A stretch of DNA of 64,000 nucleotides from positions 105,001 to 169,000 of the forward strand of contig NZ_UAPU01000006.1 of NCBI RefSeq assembly GCF_900445255.1, given 5' to 3'. Position numbers and translations under genes: made by a program. Below, in pieces: positions 10,238-19,871 of this stretch (its first letter is position 1; each line of letters opens with the position of its first letter). The notes under the pieces are model-generated. The model made no database searches. It had not been told where the DNA came from and saw only the letters and a program-made list of their open reading frames with translations. The stretch comes from Anaerobiospirillum thomasii. GTDB taxonomy: Bacteria; Pseudomonadota; Gammaproteobacteria; Enterobacterales; Succinivibrionaceae.

Positions 10238-10795
10238 TTAAAATCCCTTATACTCTTTTACTACTGCAACTAAATCATCAAAGACTTCTATATTGTCTAT
10301 CTTGCCCTGCTCCTCTTGTATATGCTCTCCTACAAGCAACAGTTTTTTGACGCCGGCCCTACGCGCTGCAATAAGATCGCCTGCATGATCGCCAATCATA
10401 ATTGAGGCGCTAAGATTGAGGTTAAGATCCTCCTTGGCCTGCAAAAACATGCCTGGCTTTGGCTTTCTGCACTCACAGTCACATCTGTAGCTCTCAAGCG
10501 TGGCCTCAGGATGATGCGGGCAGAAATAAATGGCATCAAACAAAGCATAATTATACTCAAGGCTCTCCTGCATATAATCGCAAAGCTCCCAGAAATCATC
10601 CTCTGAATAATAACCCCTGCCAATACCTGACTGATTGGTGACTAAAATCAGTCTATAGCCTTTCATGCGTATGGCATATAAAGCCTCAGGCACACCCTCT
10701 ATAAAATGAAAATCTTCAATTTTTCCAACATAGCCGCTATCTACATTGATAACGCCGTCTCTGTCAAAAAAGACTGCCTTGTCCATAGTTAACAT
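10238..10795 (-). CDS. gmhB: D-glycero-beta-D-manno-heptose-1,7-bisphosphate 7-phosphatase
   Basis: This 185-residue HAD-superfamily phosphatase removes the 7-phosphate from heptose bisphosphate on the way to ADP-heptose for the lipopolysaccharide inner core. It shows HAD motif I FFDRDGVIN (Asp11 nucleophile, Asp13), motif II LILVTNQSGIGRG, a four-cysteine zinc loop (CPHHPE...CDCECRKPKPG) and motif III/IV MIGDHAGDLIAARRAG. Length and zinc loop match E. coli GmhB (191). The ATG is 2 nt after the upstream lipoprotein stop; a second ATG three codons in (10786) is possible. No good Shine-Dalgarno sequence is visible, so translational coupling is likely. Confidence 0.93.
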   Translation of the reverse strand: MLTMDKAVFFDRDGVINVDSGYVGKIEDFHFIEGVPEALYAIRMKGYRLILVTNQSGIGRGYYSEDDFWELCDYMQESLEYNYALFDAIYFCPHHPEATLESYRCDCECRKPKPGMFLQAKEDLNLNLSASIMIGDHAGDLIAARRAGVKKLLLVGEHIQEEQGKIDNIEVFDDLVAVVKEYKGF

Positions 10796-10797
10796 AA

Positions 10798-11391
10798 TCA
10801 GTATAAATTACACTTTAAAAGCTGCTGTTTATAATTGTCAGACATTCTTTTGACACTCTGTGCAATACGCAGCAGAGAATCCTTGCCCTTGTAGCTGCCG
10901 CTGGCATAGCCACCCCAGCCTTCATGATAGTTTAAATACTGTCTGTAGGCATCGGTCAGAGGTACATTGTTGATCTTTTTACTCTTGGTCATGTACCAGC
11001 CAATAAAATCAAGGGCATCATCAAAGTCATCACGATCAGAAAAATAGGAGCCCTGCTCTTCAAGATATTCGCTCCATACTGCATCCTGAGCCTGCGCATA
11101 GCCATAGGCTGATGAGCCTCTACCATAAGGTATGAATAAAAACCAGCGCATAGGAGGCTTGGCATCGTCCACAAAGCCCGATTCATGAAACATTATGGAC
11201 ATAGCCACATTTATAGGCACACCATATTTCTTATGTACTTTATGAGCTGCCACATACCAGCTGTCCTTTTCCTGAAATATAGAGCACAGATCGCGTGGAT
11301 TTGCTGGTGGTGTAGTGGAGCAGGCACTTAAAACAAAGGCACTTATTCCAAGGCACAGGGCTGTAACTTTAGTCCACGTCTTTTTTTGCAT
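10798..11391 (-). CDS. Lipoprotein with lytic-transglycosylase (SLT/lysozyme-like) fold
   Basis: The 197-residue protein has a signal peptide with lipobox LSAC (Cys24), so it should be a periplasm-facing lipoprotein. Downstream is the signature of a lysozyme-like transglycosylase: AMSIMFHESGF with the likely catalytic Glu, then SSAYGYAQAQDAVW and YLNYHEGWGGYASG. These match SLT-type murein hydrolases that cleave the MurNAc-GlcNAc bond. It heads the cluster with gmhB and the DUF4823-like lipoprotein. A clear AGGAGAG lies before the ATG, but the T-tract of the glnB terminator runs almost into that site, so expression probably depends on read-through or on a promoter inside glnB. Confidence 0.72.
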   Translation of the reverse strand: MQKKTWTKVTALCLGISAFVLSACSTTPPANPRDLCSIFQEKDSWYVAAHKVHKKYGVPINVAMSIMFHESGFVDDAKPPMRWFLFIPYGRGSSAYGYAQAQDAVWSEYLEEQGSYFSDRDDFDDALDFIGWYMTKSKKINNVPLTDAYRQYLNYHEGWGGYASGSYKGKDSLLRIAQSVKRMSDNYKQQLLKCNLY

Positions 11392-11404
11392 TGCTCTCTC
11401 CTGA

Positions 11405-11443
11405 TATAAAAAAGGTACAGCTATATTTTAACAGCTGTACCTT
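11405..11443 (-). terminator. Intrinsic terminator after glnB, abutting the next ribosome binding site
   Basis: A perfect 11-bp stem (AAGGTACAGCT/AGCTGTACCTT, 11412-11422 and 11433-11443) with a 10-base loop is followed on the minus strand by seven T. It starts 24 bases after the glnB stop. Fewer than 15 bases separate its tail from the start codon at 11391 of the following lipoprotein gene, so it may act as an attenuator as well as a terminator. Confidence 0.85.
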
Positions 11444-11467
11444 CAAAAAAGTATACGCACGTTTTAT

Positions 11468-11917
<450 letters not shown>

Positions 11918-12100
11918 TTACTTTAATTAAGCACTTTGACTCTGTCACAATTCTGACATCATTTATTGATTTTATATTTAGTTTTTTGTCACATGGCTCT
12001 GAAAACAGCATTAACAAGCCATTTGTAAAATATGGCACACAATTTGCTCATAGGTGTTTATCCAAATTTAAAACATGATTTTTTTTACAGGAGCCTAAAA

Positions 12101-12700
12101 ATGGATAGAAATTATTCACCTTTTGCATCATATTGGAGCTTAACCACTTTCATGGTCTGGTTATTTAGCATGACTGTTTTACTGCTTGTTCTTCCATTTG
12201 AGTTTGTATCACCGGATCTTGCAGCAAGCATTGACAGCCACAGACAGTTCCTGTACCTGGCGCTTATAGTGGAAATTTCAAACTTCATTGCCATTGGTGT
12301 ACTTAAAGTGTACAACTCAGTACGCTCCAAGAAATACGCCAAGTATGTAGAAGAGAGCGTCAACACCGCCGTAGAAAGACTGGACTTTGCCGAGCGTGCT
12401 CTTTTGCGTGAATTTGTTCTGCAAAGAAAGTCAGTATTAAATCTGCCTCTGAGTGAGCCTACTGTAAGTTCACTTCTTGACAGCCATATTTTAGTTCAGA
12501 CCTCAGGTGAGGATGGTTCTGGCCGTGCAGGTATCTGCATCTCCAAGGTAGCAAGACCACTTATCACCTACAAGGTAATAGGTCTGTCACGTACCAAGAT
12601 GTCAGAGCAGATGTTAGATCAGATTATGTCAGCCCGCCCTGCCTTTGCCCGTGATGAGAACGAGCAGCCAAGAGCCTACAGAGGTATGCGCGCAGCTTAA
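12101..12700 (+). CDS. SieB-like (superinfection exclusion B family) membrane protein
   Basis: The protein has 199 residues, starting at the ATG preceded by AGGAG 7 nt away (12089-12093); an earlier ATG at 12032 lacks such a site. Two hydrophobic segments (about residues 14-36 and 52-72) are followed by a basic stretch and a cytoplasmic winged-helix-like domain with FAERALLREFVLQRKSVLNLPLSEPTVSSLL. This plan, two membrane helices plus an LREF-containing domain, fits the SieB-like family, common in gammaproteobacterial chromosomes as well as phages. The assignment is by pattern only. It stands alone between glnB and glpX with its own UUCG-looped terminator, and no other phage gene is close, so a housekeeping role is as likely as phage exclusion. 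Confidence 0.5.
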   Translation: MDRNYSPFASYWSLTTFMVWLFSMTVLLLVLPFEFVSPDLAASIDSHRQFLYLALIVEISNFIAIGVLKVYNSVRSKKYAKYVEESVNTAVERLDFAERALLREFVLQRKSVLNLPLSEPTVSSLLDSHILVQTSGEDGSGRAGICISKVARPLITYKVIGLSRTKMSEQMLDQIMSARPAFARDENEQPRAYRGMRAA

Positions 12701-12722
12701 AGATTTACAAACAAGGCTCGTT

Positions 12723-12745
12723 AAGGTGGCTTCGGCCACCTTTGC
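12723..12745 (+). terminator. UUCG-loop terminator after the SieB-like gene
   Basis: AAGGTGGC-TTCG-GCCACCTT forms an 8-bp stem closed by the very stable UUCG tetraloop, 22 bases after the stop. The T-tail is short (TTTG), so it may be bidirectional or partly factor-dependent. Confidence 0.75.
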
Positions 12746-12870
12746 CGACACACAGCACCCAAACCTTTATCTACTCTTTATCTCCACCTAAACTGCCCTT
12801 TTACACAATCTTTTTTCCACTATATCCGCACAGATCTTTATATTAAGTATACCTGCCTAAAATACAGATC

Positions 12871-12876
12871 TATAAT
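12871..12876 (+). promoter_or_regulatory. Candidate -10 box for glpX
   Basis: A perfect TATAAT lies 31 bases upstream of the glpX start in an AT-rich stretch. The -35 region at 17-18 bases is far from consensus (TATACC), so activation by a regulator is possible. Confidence 0.45.
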
Positions 12877-12906
12877 AGCTATAAATTTCATGCAAGCGGA
12901 GAGGCT

Positions 12907-13893
12907 ATGTCATCACATTTAACCGATAAAAATATTGCACTTGATCTGGTACGCGTCACTGAGGCAGGAGCCCTGGCCGCCGCCAGATTTTTTGGAAGAG
13001 GCGACAAAAATGGCGCAGATGGCGCTGCTGTAAATGCCATGGCACAGGCCTTTGCCTCACTTAACATCAAAGGTACAGTGGTAATTGGCGAGGGTGAAAA
13101 AGATAAGGCGCCAATGTTTTATCATGGTCAGGAAGTCGGCACAGGCAGCGGTGTGGCCTTTGATATTGCCATTGATCCGGTTGAGGGTACCAATGCTGTA
13201 GCCTTTGGCAGACAAAATGCGCTGGCTGTTGTAGGTATCAGCCCAAGAGGCACTATGTTCAATCCAGGCAAGAGTTTTTACTGTAAAAAAATCTGTGCCG
13301 GCGCCGAGGCTGCCCAAGTCCTGGATATTGACGCACCAATTGAAGATACACTACAGAAAGTGGCTTTAGCTCTTGGCAAAGATATACGTGATGTCAATGT
13401 CTTTGTACTGGACAAACCGCGTCACAATGAACTTATAGAGCGTATACGCCTGGCAGGTGCCCGTGTACATCTGCACAGTGACGGCGATGTGGCTGGCTCA
13501 CTTATGGCCGTAGATCCAAGATCGCCAATTGATCTTATGGTAGGCACAGGCGGTACTCCAGAGGGTATTATCTCAGCCTGCGCCATCAAAGGCTCTGGCG
13601 GTCAGATGCTTACCAAATTGGACCCTCAATCAGAAGGTGAGTACAAGGCTATTATTGATCAGGGCATTGATGTAAATATGGTGCGCTCTATTGACGATCT
13701 TATTACCTCAGATGAGTGCTACTTTGCAGCCACAGGCATATCTGAAGGTGAAATTTTAAGAGGCGTGCAGTATGAAGGTCTATATGCAGTAACCTCATCT
13801 CTGACCACACGTGGCAGAACGGGCACCATACGTTATATAGAAGCCTGGCACAACCGCGCTAAACTGGCCCGTATGTCAGGTCTTGATATCTAA
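12907..13893 (+). CDS. glpX: Fructose-1,6-bisphosphatase class II
   Basis: GlpX hydrolyses fructose 1,6-bisphosphate to fructose 6-phosphate in gluconeogenesis. The 328-residue product shows the family start (LDLVRVTEAGALAAARFFGRG), the metal site IGEGEKDKAPM, the lithium-sensitive phosphatase signature DIAIDPVEGTN (residues 85-95) and LMVGTGGTPEGI. Length equals E. coli GlpX (336) within a few residues. The ATG has GAGAGG 2-8 nt upstream. It is a single-gene unit with its own terminator. A bacterium fermenting C4/C5 substrates would need it for hexose synthesis, consistent with the sugar operons elsewhere in the window. Confidence 0.96.
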   Translation: MSSHLTDKNIALDLVRVTEAGALAAARFFGRGDKNGADGAAVNAMAQAFASLNIKGTVVIGEGEKDKAPMFYHGQEVGTGSGVAFDIAIDPVEGTNAVAFGRQNALAVVGISPRGTMFNPGKSFYCKKICAGAEAAQVLDIDAPIEDTLQKVALALGKDIRDVNVFVLDKPRHNELIERIRLAGARVHLHSDGDVAGSLMAVDPRSPIDLMVGTGGTPEGIISACAIKGSGGQMLTKLDPQSEGEYKAIIDQGIDVNMVRSIDDLITSDECYFAATGISEGEILRGVQYEGLYAVTSSLTTRGRTGTIRYIEAWHNRAKLARMSGLDI

Positions 13894-13929
13894 TTTATAA
13901 GCAGCTTTGGCTATTGCCCTAAAGTACAT

Positions 13930-13960
13930 AGGCCATGATGGCAGCTAGCATGGCCTTTTG
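13930..13960 (+). terminator. Intrinsic terminator after glpX
   Basis: AGGCCATG (13930-13937) pairs with CATGGCCT (13949-13956), an 8-bp stem with an 11-base loop followed by TTTTGTTT, 37 bases after the glpX stop. Confidence 0.8.
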
Positions 13961-14306
13961 TTTATGTATCTTAAAAGAGTATGCAAGATCCTAAATTTAA
14001 TCACCCGTATATAAAGATAATATAATAGGATGTAGAACTGATATTACCAATAAAACCCTTACAAACAATAAGTTATACAAGGTAATAGACTTTAGATCTC
14101 ATAGCTTGCATTAGATTAAGTATATATTTGGTACAAAGGAAAATCTTTGGACTTTTTCATCTCTACAGTATTTTTGCCTTCATGCATCAAGATTTTTTAG
14201 GCATTGGCAAAGGCAATAGACTTACCCCTCAATGATTGGCAAAGCAACCCTTAATGGCGTGTCATTGACGGATCCTGCAACCTGTTTTAGCTTTTGCTCT
14301 CTTTTT

Positions 14307-14815
14307 TTAAAAGTGTCTGCTATTTGCCTCAATCTGCGTGGTACTGTGTCGTTTTTTTGGTGTATCAGAAGCGCCTACAGAGCTAACTTGCCGTGACTTT
14401 AGAGCAACATTCTCATCTAAGTCATTGTTTTTATGAATATTGTTCTGATACATTTCAGGCACAATGGGTTTAAACTTAAGTGTATCAGGCATATTTATAC
14501 TCTAAGAAAGGTAGTATTGAGTGTTGCAAACTTACAGTCATCGGCAGTGGCTTTAGAGCTGCTATTCTCACTGTCAGAATAAAGCTGAGCCTCACCTATA
14601 ATACAGTAGCTCCTTTTAGCGCCTGCAACCAATAACATAGGATTTTTAGCCTCGCTGGTCCTTATAGGAACGTAATTTATTTATTGCTATAGCCTACATA
14701 ATTTGCAAAGCCGCGTTTAGAGACTGTCCTATGTTATTAAACTGCACTTTATCGCCACTTATTTGCTTATACCCTGCAATGATACTGCCTATGGTGCTGT
14801 CTAGGATGCAGTCTG
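14307..14815 (-). pseudogene. Decayed coding remnant of unknown family
   Basis: Reading the minus strand from 14815, protein-like segments appear in successive frames: ILDSTIGSIIAGYKQISGD, then VPIRTSEAKNPMLLVAGAKR, then, after a stop, a 61-residue frame from 14492 beginning MPDTLKFKPIVPEMYQNN. Stops and frame changes separate them. The segments have normal amino-acid composition, unlike random translation of AT-rich DNA, so one gene (or two adjacent genes) probably eroded here. The family is not recognised; a mobile-element or phage origin is possible but unsupported. Confidence 0.35.
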
Positions 14816-14816
14816 C

Positions 14817-15062
14817 ATGATTATTATCAGACACTGTCTAATCGTAGATGTGCAAATCTTTAAATTAGTCAGTCAAATACTGATGCTTATGCGGTTACGT
14901 AAAGATACAAAGCTTAAGATTAATGAAAACTTTATTACACAAAAAACTAGAAACATAATTTATGACAAAGAGTACAGCAGCTTTTATGAAATAAGCTTTG
15001 CTGGTCTTAGTACACATGATTATAGAGAAATAATTGAAGATAAGGTCATGATTTTAAGTTAA
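14817..15062 (+). CDS. Small open frame of unknown function, possibly a remnant
   Basis: This 81-codon frame starts at an ATG without a recognisable ribosome binding site. Its C-terminal half is rich in charged and aromatic residues (KEYSSFYEISFAGLSTHDYR) and looks protein-like, while the N-terminal third overlaps sequence that also resembles an antisense remnant. No domain was recognised. It could be the 3' end of a lost gene rather than a functional small protein. Confidence 0.2.
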   Translation: MIIIRHCLIVDVQIFKLVSQILMLMRLRKDTKLKINENFITQKTRNIIYDKEYSSFYEISFAGLSTHDYREIIEDKVMILS

Positions 15063-15276
15063 CGCTTTAAAGAGCCTTTTAAAGGCTAATGCTATAGTCA
15101 GATATCTAGAGCTTTAAATATTGCAGACAATGCAGATCTGCTATAAATAAACGACCAAAATACTTAAGATTTTTAAAAAAGATCAAAAAAAACGATGCAC
15201 TCTAAAGCCATTATAAGGTCATTTACAAATCAAGATAGCTTGCCTGAAAATGTACAAACTGTGTGCTCATAAATGC

Positions 15277-15306
15277 AAAAGGTCCGGATAAATCCGGACC
15301 TTTTTA
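15277..15306 (-). terminator. Intrinsic terminator of the str operon (after tuf)
   Basis: AAGGTCCGGAT and ATCCGGACCTT form a perfect stem with a very short loop, with A4 on one side and T5 on the other, so it can work in both directions. It lies 29 bases after the tuf stop and closes rpsL-rpsG-fusA-tuf. Confidence 0.9.
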
Positions 15307-15334
15307 TTGAATATTAAACTTTTAAAAGTTTAAA

Positions 15335-16519
15335 TTACTCAATGATCTCGCCTACAACGCCAGCACCTACAGTACGGCCACCCTCACGGATAGCGAAGCG
15401 CTCGCCCTTGGCCATAGCAACTGGGTGGATCAGAGAAACGATCATCTTGGTGTTGTCACCTGGCATAACCATCTCTACGCCCTCACCGAGGTCGATAGTG
15501 CCGGTGATGTCAGTTGTACGGAAGAAGAACTGTGGACGGTAGCCCTTGAAGAATGGGGTGTGACGGCCGCCTTCATCCTTTGACAGAACGTAAACCTCAG
15601 CATCGAACTTGGTGTGAGGAGTGATGGTGCCTGGCTGAGCCAGAACCTGACCACGCTCAACCTCATCACGCTTGGTACCACGGAGGAGAACACCAACGTT
15701 ATCACCAGCCTGACCCTGGTCAAGTAACTTACGGAACATTTCAACGCCAGTAACGGTGGTCTTGGTTGTTGGACGGATACCAACGATTTCAACTTCATCA
15801 CCAACAGTAACGATACCACGCTCAACACGGCCAGTTACTACAGTACCACGGCCTGAAATTGAGAATACGTCCTCGATTGGGAGGAGGAATGGGTGATCGA
15901 TGTCACGCTTTGGCTCTGGGATGTATGAATCAAGAGCTGCTGCTAACTCGAGGATCTTCTCTTCCCACTTAGCTTCGCCATTTAAAGCGCCTAAAGCTGA
16001 ACCACGGATAACTGGAGTGTCATCACCTGGGAAGTCGTACTGTGAAAGAAGCTCACGTACGTCCATCTCTACTAACTCTAAGAGCTCCTCGTCGTCAACC
16101 ATGTCGCACTTGTTTAAGAATACAATGATGTATGGTACGCCTACCTGACGAGCAAGAAGGATGTGCTCACGGGTCTGTGGCATTGGGCCGTCAGTAGCGG
16201 CACAAACTAAGATAGCGCCGTCCATCTGAGCAGCACCGGTAATCATGTTCTTAACGTAGTCAGCGTGGCCTGGGCAGTCAACGTGAGCGTAGTGACGGGT
16301 CTCGGTGTCGTACTCTACGTGTGAAGAGTTAATGGTAATACCACGTGCCTTCTCTTCTGGAGCGTTATCGATCTGATCGAAAGCTCTAACCTCACCGCCA
16401 AACTTCTCTGACAGAACCTTGGTCAGAGCTGCAGTTAAGGTGGTCTTACCGTGGTCAACGTGGCCGATAGTACCTACGTTTACGTGTGGTTTAGAACGTA
16501 CAAACTTTTCCTTTGCCAT
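15335..16519 (-). CDS. tuf: Elongation factor Tu
   Basis: EF-Tu delivers aminoacyl-tRNA to the ribosome. The product has 394 residues, the E. coli length, with G1 [12 protein letters not shown]2 region [13 protein letters not shown]3 [12 protein letters not shown]4 [11 protein letters not shown] and the domain III end [14 protein letters not shown]. It is the last gene of the str operon, 61 bases after fusA, with an extra hairpin in the spacer. Many gammaproteobacteria carry two tuf copies; only this one lies in the window. Codon choice is strongly optimised compared with neighbouring accessory genes, as expected for an abundant protein. Confidence 0.99.
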   Translation of the reverse strand: MAKEKFVRSKPHVNVGTIGHVDHGKTTLTAALTKVLSEKFGGEVRAFDQIDNAPEEKARGITINSSHVEYDTETRHYAHVDCPGHADYVKNMITGAAQMDGAILVCAATDGPMPQTREHILLARQVGVPYIIVFLNKCDMVDDEELLELVEMDVRELLSQYDFPGDDTPVIRGSALGALNGEAKWEEKILELAAALDSYIPEPKRDIDHPFLLPIEDVFSISGRGTVVTGRVERGIVTVGDEVEIVGIRPTTKTTVTGVEMFRKLLDQGQAGDNVGVLLRGTKRDEVERGQVLAQPGTITPHTKFDAEVYVLSKDEGGRHTPFFKGYRPQFFFRTTDITGTIDLGEGVEMVMPGDNTKMIVSLIHPVAMAKGERFAIREGGRTVGAGVVGEIIE

Positions 16520-16540
16520 TTTTAATATTCCTATTTTAAG

Positions 16541-16567
16541 GTGTGGCAGGCTTAGTGCCTGTCACAC
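16541..16567 (-). other. Hairpin in the fusA-tuf spacer
   Basis: GTGTGGCAGGC and GCCTGTCACAC form an 11-bp stem (one G-U or mismatched pair) with a 5-base loop, between the fusA stop and the tuf ribosome binding site. On the minus strand it is followed by CTTAAAA, not a good terminator tail. It may protect the tuf-only processed mRNA or modulate tuf relative to fusA. Confidence 0.55.
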
Positions 16568-16580
16568 GTTTGAAACAAAA

Positions 16581-18683
16581 TTACTTGGTTTGACGAGCAG
16601 CGATAACTGCATCGGCAATATTCTTTGGAGCCTCAGCGTAATGGCCAAATTCCATTACATATGAAGCACGGCCTTGGGTCTGAGAACGCAGGTCAGTTGC
16701 ATAACCAAACATCTCAGCAAGAGGTACCATAGCACGAACAATCTTGCCAGTTGGACCATCTTCCATGCCCTCAACGATGCCACGACGACGGTTTAAGTCA
16801 CCGATAACATCACCCATGTACTCCTCAGGAGTATCTACCTCAACCTTCATTAAAGGCTCAAGCAGAACTGGGGTTGCCTTCATGAAGCCTGCCTTAAAGG
16901 CCATAGAAGCTGCAATCTTGAAGGCCATTTCTGATGAGTCAACTTCGTGGTAAGAACCGTCATATACGGTTACCTTTACGTCGACGATAGGATAGCCGGC
17001 CAGAACACCGTTGGCGATCTGCTCCTGAACACCCTTGTCAACTGCAGGGATATATTCCTTAGGAATAACACCACCTACAACCTCGTTGCCGAACTCATAG
17101 CCCTTGCCAGGCTCTAAAGGCTCAATACGTAACCAGCAGTGACCGAACTGACCGCGACCACCTGACTGACGTACGAATTTGCCTTCCTGCTCAACCTGTG
17201 AACGAATTGTCTCACGATATGCTACCTGTGGCTTGCCGACATTGCAGTCAACAGAGAACTCACGACGCATACGGTCAACAATAATGTCAAGGTGAAGCTC
17301 ACCCATGCCAGAGATAATAGTCTGGCCAGACTCTTCATCAGTGTGAACACGGAATGAAGGATCTTCCTGAGCTAAGCGGTTAAGAGCAATACCCATCTTC
17401 TCCTGATCGGACTTGGTCTTTGGCTCTACCGCAACAGAAATAACTGGATCTGGGAACTCCATACGCTCAAGGATGATTGGAGCTGACTCAACACACAGAG
17501 TATCACCAGTGGTGGTCTCCTTTAAGCCGATGGCAGCTACGATATCGCCGGCGTAGATTTCCTTAATTTCATTTCTTGAGTTAGCGTGCATCTGAACCAG
17601 ACGTCCAAAACGCTCACGCTTCTGCTTAACTGAGTTTAATACAGTGTCACCAGAGTTAATTACACCTGAATATGAACGCAGGAAGGTTAAGTTACCTACG
17701 AATGGATCAGTTGCAATCTTGAATGCTAAAGCTGAGAATGGCTCCTTATCAGAGGCTTTACGCTCATCTGGAGTACCATCAAGCTTCTCACCCTTAACAG
17801 GTGGAATATCAATTGGTGAAGGCAGGTACATAACAACAGCGTCAAGCATAGCCTGAACACCCTTGTTCTTGAAAGCACTGCCGCAGCACATTGGAATAAT
17901 TTCGTTGCGAAGTGTACGGGCACGGATACCTTTAATGATTTCCTCTTCGGTGAGCTCTTCACCACCGAAGTATTTATCCATTAAAGTCTCATCGGCCTCA
18001 GCAGCGGCTTCAACAAGCTTTGAACGCCACTCTTCAACTTCTTCAACCATATCAGCTGGAATATCTGTGTACTCAAAGGTTAAACCCTGATCTTTCTCAT
18101 TCCAGTCAATGGCTTTGCGCTTTAATAAGTCAACGATACCAACAAATGAATCTTCCTTACCGATTGGAAGCATGAGTGGAACAGGGTTGCCCTTTAAGCG
18201 GGTTCTGATCTGCTCTACTACACGTAGGAAGTTAGCACCGGTACGGTCCATCTTGTTTACGAAGGCGATACGTGGTACCTGGTACTTGTTGGCCTGACGC
18301 CATACAGTCTCTGACTGTGGCTGTACACCACCTACTGCACAGTAAACCATAACGGCACCGTCAAGAACACGCATTGAACGCTCTACCTCGATGGTAAAGT
18401 CTACGTGTCCTGGGGTGTCAATAATGTTAAAACGGTACTGCTTAGGGAACTGACCTGCCATACCCTTCCAGAAACAGGTGGTGGCTGCAGAGGTAATGGT
18501 AATACCACGCTCCTGCTCTTGGGCCATCCAGTCCATGGTGGCGGCGCCATCATGTACTTCACCTAACTTGTGGCTTTTACCGGTATAGAACAGAATACGC
18601 TCGGTAGTAGTGGTCTTACCTGCATCAATGTGTGCACTGATACCGATATTGCGGTATAACTCAATTGGAGTAGTACGTGCCAT
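16581..18683 (-). CDS. fusA: Elongation factor G
   Basis: EF-G catalyses ribosomal translocation and, with RRF, recycling. The 700-residue protein (E. coli 704) carries G1 [14 protein letters not shown]3 [16 protein letters not shown]4 [10 protein letters not shown], and domain IV sequence [18 protein letters not shown]. It lies 18 bases after rpsG in the str operon order rpsL-rpsG-fusA-tuf. All conserved domains are present in order; nothing unusual is seen in the motifs. Confidence 0.99.
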   Translation of the reverse strand: MARTTPIELYRNIGISAHIDAGKTTTTERILFYTGKSHKLGEVHDGAATMDWMAQEQERGITITSAATTCFWKGMAGQFPKQYRFNIIDTPGHVDFTIEVERSMRVLDGAVMVYCAVGGVQPQSETVWRQANKYQVPRIAFVNKMDRTGANFLRVVEQIRTRLKGNPVPLMLPIGKEDSFVGIVDLLKRKAIDWNEKDQGLTFEYTDIPADMVEEVEEWRSKLVEAAAEADETLMDKYFGGEELTEEEIIKGIRARTLRNEIIPMCCGSAFKNKGVQAMLDAVVMYLPSPIDIPPVKGEKLDGTPDERKASDKEPFSALAFKIATDPFVGNLTFLRSYSGVINSGDTVLNSVKQKRERFGRLVQMHANSRNEIKEIYAGDIVAAIGLKETTTGDTLCVESAPIILERMEFPDPVISVAVEPKTKSDQEKMGIALNRLAQEDPSFRVHTDEESGQTIISGMGELHLDIIVDRMRREFSVDCNVGKPQVAYRETIRSQVEQEGKFVRQSGGRGQFGHCWLRIEPLEPGKGYEFGNEVVGGVIPKEYIPAVDKGVQEQIANGVLAGYPIVDVKVTVYDGSYHEVDSSEMAFKIAASMAFKAGFMKATPVLLEPLMKVEVDTPEEYMGDVIGDLNRRRGIVEGMEDGPTGKIVRAMVPLAEMFGYATDLRSQTQGRASYVMEFGHYAEAPKNIADAVIAARQTK

Positions 18684-18701
18684 TTATATAAAACCTCTTT
18701 A

Positions 18702-19172
18702 TTACCAGCGGAAGTGAGCAAAGGCCTTGTTAGCCTCAGCCATACGGTGAACGTCTTCACGCTTCTTAACTGCTGAGCCCTTGTTCTCTGAGGCATCCAT
18801 CATCTCACCGGCTAAGCGGAGAGCCATGGTCTTCTCATGACGTGAACGGGCAGCGTCAACTAACCAGCGCATTGCTAAAGCATTGCCACGGGCAGGACGA
18901 ACCTCAACAGGAACCTGATAGGTGGAACCACCTACACGGCGAGACTTAACCTCTACTGCTGGACGAATGTGCTCCAGAGCCTCCTCGAACAGGGCGAGGT
19001 GCTCCTTGCCGCTCTTCTGGGAAATGGTGTCTAATGCGCCATATACAATGCTCTCTGCAATTGATTTCTTACCATCAAGCATAACAACATTGATGAATTT
19101 TGCTAACAGTTCTGAACCGAACTTTGGATCAGGTAAAATCTTACGCTGACCTACAACACGACGTCTTGGCAT
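18702..19172 (-). CDS. rpsG: 30S ribosomal protein S7
   Basis: S7 binds the 3' major domain of 16S rRNA and nucleates assembly of the small-subunit head. The 156-residue sequence starts [20 protein letters not shown] and contains [14 protein letters not shown] and the C-terminal helix segment [14 protein letters not shown]. Length matches the short (non-K12) form of S7. It lies between rpsL (91-base spacer) and fusA (18 bases). In E. coli, S7 represses its own operon through the rpsL-rpsG spacer; here the spacer is similar in size (19173-19263), but no confident S7 target fold was drawn. Confidence 0.99.
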   Translation of the reverse strand: MPRRRVVGQRKILPDPKFGSELLAKFINVVMLDGKKSIAESIVYGALDTISQKSGKEHLALFEEALEHIRPAVEVKSRRVGGSTYQVPVEVRPARGNALAMRWLVDAARSRHEKTMALRLAGEMMDASENKGSAVKKREDVHRMAEANKAFAHFRW

Positions 19173-19263
19173 TTATAAATCCTCGTTACTTCAGGGTTAT
19201 CCAAAACTAAAATTTTAAAACTAGCACTACTGCTGTTTGGCCTTACTCTAGCGGGGATGTCTA

Positions 19264-19638
19264 TTAAGCCTTAGGCTTCTTGACACCATACTTTGAGCGA
19301 CCCTGCTTGCGATCTTTAACACCTGAGCAGTCCAGTGAACCGCGAACAGTGTGATAACGAACACCTGGTAAATCCTTAACACGACCGCCACGGATCATTA
19401 CAACAGAGTGTTCCTGCAGATTGTGTCCTTCACCGCCAATGTATGAAGTTACTTCAAAACCATTGGTTAAGCGAACACGGCAAACCTTACGCATAGCTGA
19501 GTTTGGCTTTTTAGGCGTAGTTGCGTAAACGCGAGTACATACACCACGCTTCTGTGGGCAGGCTTCCAAGGCTGGAACCTTGTTCTTAGCAACTACCTTA
19601 ACACGTGGCTTACGTACTAACTGATTAATAGTAGCCAT
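19264..19638 (-). CDS. rpsL: 30S ribosomal protein S12
   Basis: S12 sits at the decoding centre and controls accuracy. The start at 19638 gives the universal N-terminus [10 protein letters not shown] and 124 residues; a 22-codon in-frame upstream extension contains the leader palindrome and is rejected. Motifs [16 protein letters not shown] and [17 protein letters not shown] are intact, with lysines at the positions (43 and 88 in E. coli numbering) whose mutation gives streptomycin resistance, so the sequence predicts a susceptible allele. A good Shine-Dalgarno (AGGAGA) precedes the ATG. It is the first gene of the str operon. Confidence 0.99.
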   Translation of the reverse strand: MATINQLVRKPRVKVVAKNKVPALEACPQKRGVCTRVYATTPKKPNSAMRKVCRVRLTNGFEVTSYIGGEGHNLQEHSVVMIRGGRVKDLPGVRYHTVRGSLDCSGVKDRKQGRSKYGVKKPKA

Positions 19639-19682
19639 TAAATAAAATCTCCTGTTAGTCCTTAATGGACAGACTTTACTCT

Positions 19683-19700
19683 CCCTTGAATATTCAAGGG
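19683..19700 (-). other. 18-bp perfect palindrome in the str operon leader
   Basis: CCCTTGAATATTCAAGGG lies between the predicted promoter and rpsL. As RNA it could form a hairpin in the 5' leader; as DNA it could bind a dimeric regulator. No known regulator is assigned. Confidence 0.5.
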
Positions 19701-19709
19701 GCACCGTAT

Positions 19710-19737
19710 TTTATAACTTTTATTTGCTCTTTTGCAA
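19710..19737 (-). promoter_or_regulatory. Predicted sigma-70 promoter of the str operon
   Basis: On the minus strand TTGCAA (19732-19737) and TATAAA (19710-19715) are separated by 16 bases, 72 bases upstream of rpsL. The surrounding sequence is AT-rich, as expected for a strong ribosomal promoter. Confidence 0.65.
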
Positions 19738-19871
19738 CAAAAATAAAGGCAAGTGATAAATTATTTTTTTGGTCGCATTATCACAAAGTAGGTGTTTTCT
19801 TATAATACAGGTATTGACTATGTCATAAATCACTTAAAATCAAGCACATGTGTTAATTTTTGCTTTCTAGC

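Larger units (their letters stand above)
13961..15276. other. Gene-poor region with apparently decayed coding sequence
   Basis: About 1.3 kb between the glpX and tuf terminators holds no intact gene. Fragments of plausible protein sequence occur in changing frames, mostly on the minus strand (14307-14815), plus one short plus-strand frame. No terminal repeats, tRNA or other RNA gene were recognised. It is interpreted as a graveyard of one or more inactivated genes. Confidence 0.5.

Noticed and set aside
12101-12700. A prophage remnant around the SieB-like gene
   Set aside because: No other phage gene, integrase or att-like repeat was seen nearby; glnB and glpX flank it directly.
19639-19704. 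22-codon N-terminal extension of S12
   Set aside because: The universal S12 start [10 protein letters not shown] is preceded by a proper ribosome binding site; the extension covers the leader palindrome and has no family counterpart.
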